Positions 24,136-33,992 of a DNA stretch of 64,000 nucleotides are shown here, piece after piece. Under the pieces are notes generated by a model, which searched no databases, was not told where the DNA came from, and saw only the letters and a program-made list of their open reading frames with translations. Position 1 is the first letter of the stretch; every line of letters starts with the position of its first letter. The translations under genes and the position numbers were made by a program. Origin of the DNA: Rhipicephalus microplus (taxonomy: Eukaryota; Arthropoda; Arachnida; Ixodida; Ixodidae). Where the stretch lies: contig NC_134710.1 of assembly GCF_043290135.1 (NCBI RefSeq), positions 280,311,776-280,375,775 on the forward strand. Direction: 5' to 3'.

Positions 24136-25262
24136 CTAGTTGCTCTTCCTGTCAATAAAGAAGTCGAAGTACTCGCGCCGATTGTTCACAGCCACTGGTA
24201 GCATCGCTACGCCTACATGGTTGATGAAGTTGCCACTATAGGAGCGCAACATATAGAGGCTTGTCCTCAGACTCACATTGACCTTGAGTCTCTCAAAAAT
24301 GGTGCGCGGAAGCAAGGTGGTTTGGGAGCCCGTGTCTACTTTCAGGGACCCCTGTTGCGACGCAATTTCGGCGTCAATAAGCCAACCACAATTTTGGCCT
24401 ACGCCCACATCAATGATTTGAAAATCGTCATGTTCGTCACGCACAGTGCTTACTTGAGAACCCTTACTTCTAAAACAAGCTGAAAAGTGATTAGCGCCAC
24501 TGCACGAAAAGCATATTTTCCCAAACGCTGGGCACTTCTCCATTCTTGAATGCGGTTGCACCTTGAACATTTGAATTGATTCCGTCTTTTGATCTGCGCC
24601 ACTTCACTTTCAGCTGTGGCGAGACTTTGCTCTGCGTTTAGGGAGCACTATCTGCACGCTGCATATTTTGGCTGCTGAAGCACATCTAGTGGCGCCACTT
24701 GTTTTTTAGCTGAAGCCCATGCATGGTTTTGCTCAGCACATATTTCCTCCAAATTACAAATTTCTTCGGCTTTGCGCAATGTATTGTTCTTTCTCTTAAG
24801 CAATTCCTTTCGCAGTTCCGAAATAATGATGAGAACACAATCTGATCCCTGACCGTAGAATCAATAAGGTCAACGAAATAGCAACTTAGGCTAACCTCCT
24901 GAGGTCTCGTGCAAAATGTTCAAAAGGCTCTCTTTCGGCTTGACACCCTAAGCGGAAGACATACCGCTCATGCACCTCATTATGCTGTTGTTGAAAGTAT
25001 TCTTGGAAGTATTTTGTCACTTTGGCATAACCTTTCTTCCTTTCGTTTTCCTAAAATGAAAAATTAATGAATACCTCTCGGGCGTCCTCTCCGGCATTAG
25101 TAAGCAAGAGCGCGGTATTAGATGCTTCCAACCTTCGATCTTTTGCAGTCTGCGTTGCCTGCAGGAACAGCTCGAATCATTGCTTGAACAAGGCGAAATT
25201 CTTCGAGGCATTCTCTTAAGATATCGGCGGCTGTGGTGGCTTCCCAAAATCCATTTCATCGC
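24136..25262 (-). pseudogene. gag and protease of element M
   Basis: The degraded gag (about 25260-24600) begins MDFGKPPQPP-like and includes ASNTALLLTNAG and VHERYVFRLGCQAE..PFEHFARDLRRLA, a common Mag-type capsid pattern, with several stops. A zinc knuckle CFSCSGANHFSACF is at about 24515-24470, with its last Cys replaced or shifted. The protease active site LKVDTGSQTTLLP is at 24345-24310. It would cleave the polyprotein during particle maturation. Confidence 0.78.
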
Positions 25263-25304
25263 TGTATTGTTACGCCCTTTCTCTCGATGTGTTATTGCTT
25301 GCGC

Positions 25305-25322
25305 GAACCACTTCTGACACCA
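25305..25322 (-). promoter_or_regulatory. Primer-binding site of element M (tRNA-Leu type)
   Basis: TGGTGTCAGAAGTGG on the minus strand follows the LTR directly. This is the familiar PBS of gypsy-like elements primed by a leucine tRNA (recalled, not searched). Confidence 0.75.
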
Positions 25323-25515
25323 TGTTCCAGTTCTCAGTGACTTACACGCAGCATGGTAGAAACAAGAATGAAAAGTGTTTTATTCCCGGTTGGTTACAAG
25401 TATATATAGCTTTGTTTGACTGATGGATCACAGACACGTGAAGCGTTAGGCAGCTCACAAAACGGGTTGATGTGGAAGCGCATGCGCAACCGGACAATAC
25501 TGGGCCAGGACAACA
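25323..25515 (-). repeat. 5' LTR of element M (193 bp)
   Basis: On the minus strand it starts TGTTGTCCTGGCCCAG and ends CTGGAACA. Inside are a TATA-like 'ctatatatac' and a 'gggaataaaac' polyadenylation-type signal. The first 14 bases also read as the RNase H codons GVVLA of the adjoining element A, so the exact boundary is ambiguous. Confidence 0.65.
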
Positions 25516-26640
25516 CCTAGACATCAGTTGCAGGCGTCGCATCGGAGAATAAATTCTCGGCTAAAGTCTGGCGCGAAAAGCACAGGCCAAGAAGCCAAAG
25601 CTTTCTTCAAGTTTTCTAAAACCTCCTCCTTCTCGGTGCTCCATGTTAACCCTTCCGATTCATGTTTTCGGAGGCTGTCAGTTAGCGTGCTGGCAAGCTC
25701 CGAATAATTTAGAATGTAGTGCTGGTAATAGCTTGTCATTCGTAGAAATGTTCGCACCTTCCTTTTGTTTGTAGTTCTTGAGAATTGGACTATCGCCACT
25801 ACTTTGGTTTTCATTCGTTCCCGTTTTCCGTGTCTTATTTCGTGTCCCAAAGACGTGCCATGGGATTGGTCAAACTATGACTTCTCGACTTTAATAGTCA
25901 GGCCCGCCTCTTTGGTCCTTTCAAACACTGTTCGAGTAAGCTGCAAATGCGACTCCCAATCACTAGAAAACATAACCACGTCATCCAGATATGGCACCGC
26001 AAATTCTTCTCCTCCTTCGAGAACCCGATTCATTAACCTTGAAAAAAAAGAAGGGTGCGTTTTTCAAATCAAAGGTCATGGTGACAGGCCAGTAAACGCA
26101 AAGGGGGTTACAAAAGCTGCATACCGACTTGCTCGTTCCGTTAAGGGCACCTGCCAATATCTTTTCACTAAATCTAGGGTTGAAAAGAAGGTATCCCGGC
26201 TTACGAGTTCCATCCTTTCTTATATGTTAGGCAAGGGGTAAACCTGGTCTTTTGTAATCGCATTCAAACTGCGATAATCAACGCATGTCTGTTGTTACTT
26301 CCCCGGAACCTCTACTAACATCAAAGGGGAGCAATAGTCACTGTGCGCTTCTTTAATCACGCCAAGGGAAAGCATCTTTTTAACTTCAGCTTTCATTAAG
26401 TCCAGCGGTCGCGGAGACATGCGGTACGCCTTCAAGTTTGAAGGAATCTCCGTAATCAGCTGGATATCATTTTGTAGCGAATCAGTTCTTTCGAGCCTTT
26501 TTTTCCAAAACGTTTCCGATATTCCTGCATAAGACTCTTCAAATCCTGGACTTTATCTGTACCCAACTCGTCTTTGTTAACTGTGCACAAGATTGTCTCT
26601 TCTACAGAAGGACCCGTGTTCCCACGAAAACAAGGTACCT
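25516..26640 (-). pseudogene. Reverse transcriptase and RNase H start, copy A3
   Basis: The linker (LGTDKVQDLKSLMQEYRKRF) at about 26580-26500 is the standard stretch ahead of gypsy RT. GVIKEAHSDYCSPLM and VDYRSLNAI follow, then the intact catalytic box YLDD at 25991-25980. The connection region GHEIRHGKRERMKTKVVAIV starts at 25850. RNase H begins FILRCDACN near 25540, where the copy ends against element M. One-base shifts near 26050 and 25870 and a TAA near 26300 disable it. Confidence 0.82.
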
Positions 26641-26649
26641 GTAGAGGAA

Positions 26650-27970
26650 CCTCTTCTGAAACATTCATGGCGATGCCAACATTCGCTGCTCGCTCTAAAA
26701 ATGGCTTCGTTGTGTCTACGTGGTAGACCTTGTCCTCAAGTTTTCTTCCGGGTAATCTCATGGTGTGGTTTTCTTCCGAAAGGCGAATGATAATCGCGGC
26801 AGGTCCATCCCAGTGGGCTTCCAGTTTATTCTGGCGAATCGACCTCAAGATCATCACTCTGTCGCCAGTGTTGAATGATCGCGTCCAAGCATTTCTATCA
26901 TAGTAGCGCTTTTAAGCGTCTCGCTTTACCTCTACGTTGCTGTTTACGATCTCATGACACTTCTGTAACATTTGCATTAGGTTCAATATATACTCGATCA
27001 GACTTTTAGGCCACCGATCATCCTTCCACAGTTCGCGAACTAGCCTGCGTGGACCTCGAAGATTCTGGCTGTACACCAGCTCTGCTGGTGCGAACCCGGT
27101 TTCCTCGCGCGGCACTGTGCGCAACGCAAGTAGCGTGCCCACTAAGCAACAATCCCAATCGCTCTTCTTTTCTTGGCAAACCGTTCTCACCACGTTTTGA
27201 GGGTAGCATGCCATCTCTCCACGCTGTTGTTTTGTGGGTGGTAAACCAAGCTAGCAAATATTTAACACCACACTTCTCAAAAAACAATGTCGTGAGAGCA
27301 CTCGTGAACACTTTTCTCTGGTCTGATTGCATTTCAGCAAGAAAACTGAGGCGCGCAAATATAGAAGGTTAAACATCGACTACCTCAACTAAAGTTGCCT
27401 CCTTTAAGGGTACTGCCTGAGGGAATTTTGTGGCAGGACACAATAGTGTGAGAATGTATGTTTCCCGCACGTGTTTTTGGCGATGGTCCCAACAAATCCA
27501 CAAGAACTCTGCGGAAGGGCTTAGAAATAATGGGCGCTTTTACCACCGGTGCCTTCCATTTGTCCTTAAACCTACCGGCTCTCTAGCGAGTGTCGGAAGT
27601 TTTCACGAAATTCTGCACTTCCATGAAACACCCCGGTAAATAAAATTCTTGCAACAACCTTTTCGTTTTATTTATAGCCAGGTGTCCTGCCCATGAGTGA
27701 TTGTGACAAAGACTGAGTAGGTCCTTGCGATACGGTGACGGTACCACCAAGGGATCCTAGCATTGCCTTCGCTCATCTCGGTATTCACGATACAGGATAC
27801 CGTTCTTTACTTCAAAAAAGATGTTTCTTGGTGATACACCTTCAATGTTTCCAATGTTCTTGAGCGCTATACTAGGGTCAATTTTCTGAGGCAGCCATAA
27901 TGCTTCCCTGTCAATCCCAAGTATGCGCTCGTAGCTGTGGGAGATTGGTGCTAACATGAACCCCTGCAAA
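26650..27970 (-). pseudogene. Integrase of element A, copy A3 (upstream of RT)
   Basis: A prelude (PQKIDPSIALKNIGNIEGVS) leads to a degraded HHCC domain near 27710-27580: the His residues are visible in SWAGHLA but the CxxC is lost. In the core the second Asp site reads SDQRKV (about 27330), and the Glu is in a shifted frame as VERWHATLK (about 27225). The first Asp lies in VDLLGPS (about 27490). Post-core sequence TSRAGVQPESSR-region is followed by a clear GPY/F module, HWDGPAAIIIRLSEENH, and VYHVDTTKPFLERA at 26820-26690. Between the two copies each catalytic residue is preserved at least once, but neither copy is intact. Confidence 0.8.
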
Positions 27971-28361
27971 CTTTTATCTTTTTCCTTCGAATTTTTCTTT
28001 TCTTCCTCAACAGGCTGTTTCTAAGTCTGGCCCTTTTCCGGATTTTTGTTAGGATGAATAGGGATAATTTTTTCTTCCTCCTTAACTTTTTCGGATTCAG
28101 TTGTTACATCTTTCGTTTTGACACTTACCCTATCGTAATAATGCAGTTGCTGTACCGATTCGCGTACTTTCGACCTCGCCAAAGACATGACCTGGGCATG
28201 AACCCTTGTCGTTGAGTAGTGACTCTAATCTGTTCGAGAAAAAGTACAGGTAGCTCTATGGTAGCCCAAGGGAAACAGCTGCTACATTCTCTATCCCTAC
28301 GAAAGGTCCCCGTAACTGTACCATTGCCATTGGTAAACACACTGAATCTTCGCTGTTCTAA

Positions 28362-28490
28362 GCCCGTGTACTCAGATTTGGGTGCACGTTAAGGAACCCC
28401 AGGTGGTCAAAATTTCCGGAGCCCTCCACTACGGCGTCTCTCATAATCAAATAGTGGTTTTGGGACGTTAAACCCCACAAAATCAACCGA
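28362..28490 (+). mobile_element. 5'-truncated Ruka-like SINE fragment
   Basis: Carries the 3' half only, from 'cccgtgtactcagatt' to 'gttaaaccccacaaaatcaa', without the tRNA head. It interrupts copy A3 between gag and integrase; copy A2 lacks it at the matching place (19640-19660). No target duplication is clear. Confidence 0.8.
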
Positions 28491-28689
28491 AAATTGCATT
28501 TGATAAGTAGTCTCCACTTTTTACGTAGTTGAGATGGACTACGTCCATGGTGGTCGTGGAGTCCCTTAGTACCCTACACTATTTGTCGTTTATCATTAGA
28601 TCTGTCGTGTAAAGCTTCAAAAGAGCTCGGACGAGAACCAGCGCATTCAGCACGGTATTGCCGATGGCTTCAAAAGATCTCGGTTACTC

Positions 28690-29810
28690 GGGTGATCGCT
28701 TATGCAAGCAAATACTGGCCACCTTTTGAGAAGTTTCGGGCAAAGTGACTGCTTCAATGCACTCAAAACATAATGCATTAGCTCGCGACTATAACTCTTC
28801 CGAGGGATTCCTGATCTCCTCTCTATTCTTTTCCGGCTCATTTGGCCTGCCTTCAGCACGCTCTGAATTTCTACTAGTGTCGTCTCGGTCTTTTGTTATG
28901 TGTTGTGGTTCTCGAGTGTAAACTTGGGGCCGTGTTGCAGACCTTTGATAGTGATGTGCTCTGTTGGTCGGTGTCCTGAAGCCTTTACTGGCCACGTACT
29001 CGTCGGCAAGCTGTGCTGCACTTCTCACAGACACCCTCCTGCCTATGCTTGACCCACAGGCGCACATTATCCGGCAAGGTGTCATAAAGCTGCTCCAAGC
29101 AAAATAGGTCACCATGTTTACTTAAGTTATCTGCCCCAGCTACTGCCACAAAGTATGAAACATGATCACTCAGGCTAGACGCAAAAGTCAACAAAGTTTT
29201 CACTAGGCTTTTTTTCTTGCCTGTCTAAATCTCCTACGAAATTCCTCTGTGGAGAGCCTGTATTTGTCGAGTAATGCCGATTTCACTGAGCTGTACAGGC
29301 CTGCCTCGGCTGCGCTGTCTGGCCACGACCTGCGAGGCCTCGCCCGGTAACAACGCAAGCAACCCTTCTGGCCATGTGCCTTGGTGAAATGAATGTTTCT
29401 CACAGCTCCGTTCAAAATTATCAGGTGGAAACCAATGTCATCGCCTGTTTTGCACGGCTGAAGCAAACATGCCATTTTCGCTCTCTCTTTTTGCGGCGGC
29501 ACCGCATCTCCAATGCGCGCTATTCTCGCCTGCCCTAGCTTTATTTTTTCGAGCTCAATTTCTGCCTGCCATTGTTCTCTCCTTTCCTGTCTTTTCTTTT
29601 CTTCCACTATTTCCCTCTTCTCCTCCCCTCTTTCTTACTACTCATCAGATATATTTCGCCAGGCCTCAATGAGCTCGTCCTCTTCGAAACCCACTTTGCT
29701 TAGGGCATTACGAATATTGGCCTTTCTAAACCTGCTATCGATATATAAGCCGAGCTTTGCTGCTAACAGCAACACCTCTTCTTTCGTTAACCCTCAGATG
29801 TCCATACTTT
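28690..29810 (-). pseudogene. gag of element A, copy A3
   Basis: It begins near 29810 with GLTKEEVLLLAAKLGLYI, a SAP-like helical region not starting at a clear ATG. EEKKRQERREQWQAEIELEK coiled coil follows at 29607-29520. The SCAN-like capsid is split by frameshifts (EEFRRRFRQARKK; NLSKHGDLFCLEQLYDTLPD; RSAAQLADEYVASKGF). The knuckle begins CFECIEA at about 28772, with its His and final Cys one frame over as in copy A2. Confidence 0.8.
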
Positions 29811-30076
29811 CACAAGAGTCAACCACTACTTCTGATATATTCACCGCAATCCAGTGGCGGTTAATTCCGAGCATATTGCCCGATAGAACTCTGTTCTTAT
29901 ATTCCGGCAAAACATGATCGCTCAAGCACTCACCCAACCTCGAACTTGCGAAGGAAGTGTCTTCCGGAGCCACGTTGACAGGTCCGCCGATTCAGATCGT
30001 CGTCTTGTTTTTTGAGAAATCAAGGACGAGCAGTCGTTGAAAACTTCACGCCGTTATTGCGACGGGTGTGCCTCCC

Positions 30077-31207
30077 TGTCACAGAACGAGCGCTCAAAAA
30101 GAGCGCGCCGCCAACTCCTCGCGACGAAACGCCGGAGTGACGCCGCGAGGTCAACGATAAAAGAAAAAGAAAAAGAAAACAAGCTCCCCGGGCACGCTCC
30201 CTCTCCCCGCGGAAGCGTGGCTTCGCCGACGAACCTCCTCACCCCACAACGGCGGCCGAGCAAGTACTCAATCTTTCTAGATGGAAAGGGGCGTGGTCAT
30301 ACCGAGTTGAGTCATCCGTCGCGGAGGGCATTCGAACCGTCTCGCCCTCCCCCCAGCCTTCGCTGTGTATCGCGCCGACGAAATGACGAGAACCTTCTGG
30401 AATCTCGCGCGGAAGGTATTTAATCGAGCAGCCGAGACAAGAGAGCAGGAGAAGACGGAAGTTTACGCCAGAGCGCGTAGGGTATACCGCCGTGTAGTCG
30501 GCGAAGGTTTTGTCCGTTGAGACAAAGCAGGAGAAGAAGATGATTTCCACCTGAGGGGTGATGACTCGAGCTACAGGCAAGAGCGTGTGGCTACCGCTAT
30601 CGAGCGAAGACGCGTGGCAACAGCTGCGTGTGTGAAGCCGACGTGTTTCCGGCGAAGAAGTTTGAAGCTTGGAGAGAGGCCAACTGAAGACGCGAGGTTT
30701 CCTGAAAGAGAAACTTCAGGGGCAACGGAACGACAACAACGCTGGACTTTGAGTGAGTGATTCTCGGAAGAGTATCATCCAGACCTTTGTTCCAAGAACT
30801 TTGGACTGAATAGGTTTTCTATCTCTTTAGTCTTTAAGTGTCTTGGTCGTTCAATGCATGCGACTGCATTGTAGTGCGTATTGTTGTCTGTGTCCGTTGT
30901 TTTGAGTGTGGCTGATTGTACTGTGTAGTACGTTGTTTGGTGTGTGACATATTGTATTCAACTATTGTGGAGTGTGCATACTTGTGTATTGCTTTTGATC
31001 TGCCTTTATTGAGAATATAATTCTGTTTTGTTTATCAACTCTCGGCTCTGACTTGTTCTTTGGGCCACAGCCGGCGTCCGCGCGCGCGCCAAAAAGGACC
31101 ACTTCTAAATTGTCCACGCTTTCGTGGTGCGGTTCGAGGGGCCGATACTTCGGCCCTTGGACTTAGCCCGGCGATCGCCTCCTGAATTAACAGGACTTGT
31201 GTGACCA
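30077..31207 (+). repeat. 5' LTR of element B
   Basis: About 1.13 kb. It contains a likely promoter/leader with 'ggtatttaatcgag' near 30413 and a T/G-rich R-U5 part. Compared with the 3' LTR it has an 'aaaaag' extra near 30165 and lacks the expanded 'gtggagtgtgca' repeats. Open frames inside it (30037-30423, 30239-30580) also occur in the other LTR and are not gag or pol. Confidence 0.9.
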
Positions 31208-31213
31208 TTAATC

Positions 31214-31231
31214 TGGCGTCCGCGAGGCAGG
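31214..31231 (+). promoter_or_regulatory. Probable primer-binding site of element B
   Basis: TGGCGTCCGCGAGGCAGG starts six bases after the LTR. The complementary end, CCTGCC..GACGCCA, looks like a serine-type tRNA acceptor, but this is not certain. Confidence 0.5.
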
Positions 31232-31410
31232 ACCTTTTGGTGCACAGTGTGTCCAAAGTAGTGAGAAAGAGCTTCGAGTTGTTGATAGTGCTATCGGAAC
31301 GATTTTGTGTGTTGTTCAGTGTTCTCGTTAACGAGTGCAGGAGAGTGTTCCGATAGACTGATTTAGGCAGATACTTTTTGCACGCGGCAAGACTTCATTT
31401 GCGAGACACA

Positions 31411-32700
31411 ATGGATCTCGAAAAGTTAGTAGCTCTTGGTGAGAAGATGGGTCTTTCTGGCGCCGAACTACGGAAATGGGTAAGCCAGAAGGAGAAAGAG
31501 GCGGTAGAGCGAGAGAGGTTGGCAGCTGAGAGAGCCAAGGAAGAAAAATCAGCCGAGGTGGAACGAGAGAGGTTGGCAGCTGAGAGGGCCAAGGAAGAAA
31601 AAGCAGCTGAGTTGGAGAGAGAAAGGCTGGCGGCTGAAATGGCGAGAGAAGAAAGAGATGAAAAGGAGCGACAGCTGAAAGAAGAAAGAGAGGCAAAGGA
31701 GCGACCACTGAAAGAAGAAAGAGAGCAGCAATTGAAGTTGGAGCTGGAGAGAGAAAAGTTGGCAGCCGAAAGGGCGAGAGAAGAAAGAGAACAGCAATTG
31801 AAGTTGGAGCTGGAGAGAGAAAGACTGGCAGCTGAGAGGGCGAAAGAAGGAAGAGAGGAAAGAGAACGGCAGCGACAGCAATAGAATTCGAGCGGCTCCG
31901 TTTGCAACAGCGAAGTGAAACTCCGGTTCAAGCTAGAGTTGAAAGCAGCGAACGGGAGGACCACGGCTTCCGCTTGAACCCCAGCAAGCTGCTCATGGCG
32001 TTTGATGAAAAGAAGGACGACCTTGACGCGTACCTTCACCGATTTGAGACGATTACGAGGAGCCAGAATTGGCCGGAACATCGATGGGCAACTGCTTTGA
32101 GTACTTGCTTGAGTGGTGAAGCGCTCAGTGTGTACGGTAGGCTGACGCCGACCGATGCAGCCAACTATGCAAAGGTGAAAGCTGCTTTGCTGAAGCAATT
32201 TATATTTACTGTAGAAGGATTCCGGGACAGATTTCGGACAGGAAAGCCAGCTGATGGTGAGACGGCTACGCAGTATGCCGCCCGACTTTGTCATTATTTC
32301 GACAGATGGATTGAACTTTCAGGGACAGCGCAGGAGTACGATGAGCTTAGAGAGCTCCTAATTAGAGAACAATTTCTTACTAGTTGCCACCCAAGCCTGT
32401 CGCTGTACTTGAAAGAGAGGAAGCCTGAGTCACTTGAAGGCATGCTCAAATTGGCTGATCAATTCTTGGAAGCGCAAGGTGGAACTAATTGGGACAGGGT
32501 CAAGAAGGAGTGTCCTGAAGATTCGAAGAAATCGGCTCCCGAGGAAACGAAGCGTGCACCGGAGAGAACTCCGCGTTGTTTTCTGTGTAACCGAGTGGGT
32601 CATCGCGCGAAAAACTGTCGAACGATCTTTACGAGCCCTACGGTAGTAAAATGATTCAAGTGTGGTCAGACTGGGCACAAAGCAGACGCTAGTCGGAACG
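31411..32700 (+). pseudogene. gag of element B: coiled coil, SCAN-like capsid, zinc knuckles
   Basis: The ATG at 31411 opens 158 codons (MDLEKLVALGEKMGLSG, then a long E/R/K coiled coil of repeated ERERLAAERAKEE-type units) to 31884. A one-base shift near 31870 joins it to the frame of 31902-32654. There the capsid shows LMAFDEKKDDLDAYLHRF, ALLKQFIFTVEGFRDRFR and YDELRELLIREQFL, the pattern of SCAN boxes. The first knuckle CFLCNRVGHRAKNC (32575-32620) is intact. The second starts at a TGA where Cys is expected (32652) and ends in Ser instead of Cys (GQTGHKADAS), so it is dead. Confidence 0.88.
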
Positions 32701-32702
32701 GA

Positions 32703-33597
32703 GTGAGTCAAACTCACCAGGTATCCTGTGTGCAAGCGGCACCGAAATCTGATAACAATGCCGTCACCGATGGATTCGTAGAGTTGAAGAATGGAGAGAA
32801 AATTCCTATTGTGGGTGCTGTAATGTCAAATCAGCCAACCGGTGTTACGAAGGGAATGCCAACGCTGCCTGGAAAGGTTGCAGGCAAGAAGATTACGGTT
32901 CTAAGAGACACCGGTAGCTCCACGGTTATCGTGCGGAGAAATCTGGTACGGGAAAGTGAGTTAACAGGCAAAACGAAACCGGTTTGCCTAATTGACCGTA
33001 CGGTTCGGATGCTTCCCGAAGCAGAAATTGAGGTGGAAACCCCGTACTTCAGCGGGAAGGTTACCGCTTTATGTATGACGACCCCCCTGTAGGACCTTGT
33101 CATCGGAAACATCGACGGGGCGCGAGGACCAAATGATCCGGAATGTTTGGGAGAAGACCCTAAGATAGAGCCCTTGCCAACCCAGCGACCGCGAGATACA
33201 GTGGAGGAGCCTCCCGTGACGGATCTCACTAGAGCCCAAGGTGAAGCCGCGGCGCAAGAGACAGTGAATGACAAGATGATCGTGTCGAATGAGTTCACGG
33301 GCCGAGCAACTGGACTTACGTCGGCACGACCTCAACCGACCGACAGCGTAAAGGAGACGGAGTTGGCCAGCCGGGCAAAATGTAGAGACATGATCAAGCT
33401 GGTAAATAAACAGACAGGACCCGTCGAATGTTATGACCCGTTAACGGTGTCGGAAGTGACAACGATGGCTGAGACGCCGCCTCAGATACCGTCGTTGGAA
33501 GGGGCTCGCCGTAACAAAACGAGCAAAAACAATAAGAAGAGATTGAGCGAGCACCGCAAGAAAGGGCGCAAGCGCCGTTCGAAATGCACAGGATAGG
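32703..33597 (+). pseudogene. Protease and remnant tail of element B
   Basis: Same frame as the capsid. The retropepsin-like site VLRDTGSSTVIV is at 32900-32935, with VIGNIDGARGPNDP after a TAG at 33090. The tail (33147-33597) has RAKCRDMIKLVNKQTGPVEC, then a basic KNNKKRLSEHRKKGRKRRSK end. No integrase, RT or RNase H motif follows. The protease core itself looks plausible, but the frame is interrupted on both sides. Confidence 0.8.
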
Positions 33598-33992
33598 TGT
33601 CGAAGTCAATTCGGAATGCGTTTGACAGTACTATATGTTAAGTTAATGTGATTGTTTTCCTGTGCCACAACTGTATGTCGAGTGAGTCAAAATGTTTGTT
33701 ACGGTGATGTAATGTATAGTAATGATGTGAGTATAGTAATTGTAATGAGAGAACTTTGTACATTTGTATTGTTTGGAATGTGGATGAAGTGCTGTAGTCA
33801 CGCACCTGTGGCTATATTTCATGCGTTGTGGAATTGAATTACAATGTACAGTGGTATTGAGTGATCTATTGTGAATGTAAAGTGTCATGAGCGACGGAGT
33901 GTGTTACAGTCTGTGAGAGTGTGTGGTGACTGTTCGCGCTCATTTGTGTGGTTTTGAATATTATGAGATAATATTCTTAAAGTGGGGGGCAG
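33598..33992 (+). other. Non-coding 3' region and polypurine tract of element B
   Basis: AT-rich sequence without domains occupies the space between the gag-protease tail and the 3' LTR. It ends with AAAGTGGGGGGCAG (33979-33992), a polypurine tract directly before the LTR start. Confidence 0.75.

Larger units (their letters stand above)
22354..25515 (-). mobile_element. Ty3/gypsy element M, ordinary gene order, 3' truncated
   Basis: On the minus strand: LTR (25515-25323), primer-binding site, degraded gag, zinc knuckle, protease, RT, RNase H, and the very start of integrase. It ends at 22354 before the HHCC domain, so the rest of integrase and the 3' LTR are missing. It lies exactly between the facing ends of element A copies A2 and A3. 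Confidence 0.8.
25516..29900 (-). mobile_element. INT-first (Gmr1-like) Ty3/gypsy element A, copy A3
   Basis: This is the minus-strand counterpart of copy A2, with the same order: gag (29810-28690), intervening region (28690-27990), integrase (27970-26650), RT (26640-25640), RNase H start (25620-25516). It also stops at the GVVLA codons of RNase H. Its upstream leader continues to 30076 and, past element B, into 35150-35800. A partial SINE is inserted at 28362-28490. Confidence 0.8.

Noticed and set aside
30037..30580. Open frames repeated at 33923-34670
   Set aside because: They lie inside the two LTRs of element B. Their duplication reflects the LTR repeat, and no retroviral-type domain is present.
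31395..32294. 299-codon minus-strand frame opposite gag of element B
   Set aside because: It is the antisense of the charged coiled coil, whose codon bias opens the opposite strand. No domain is visible.
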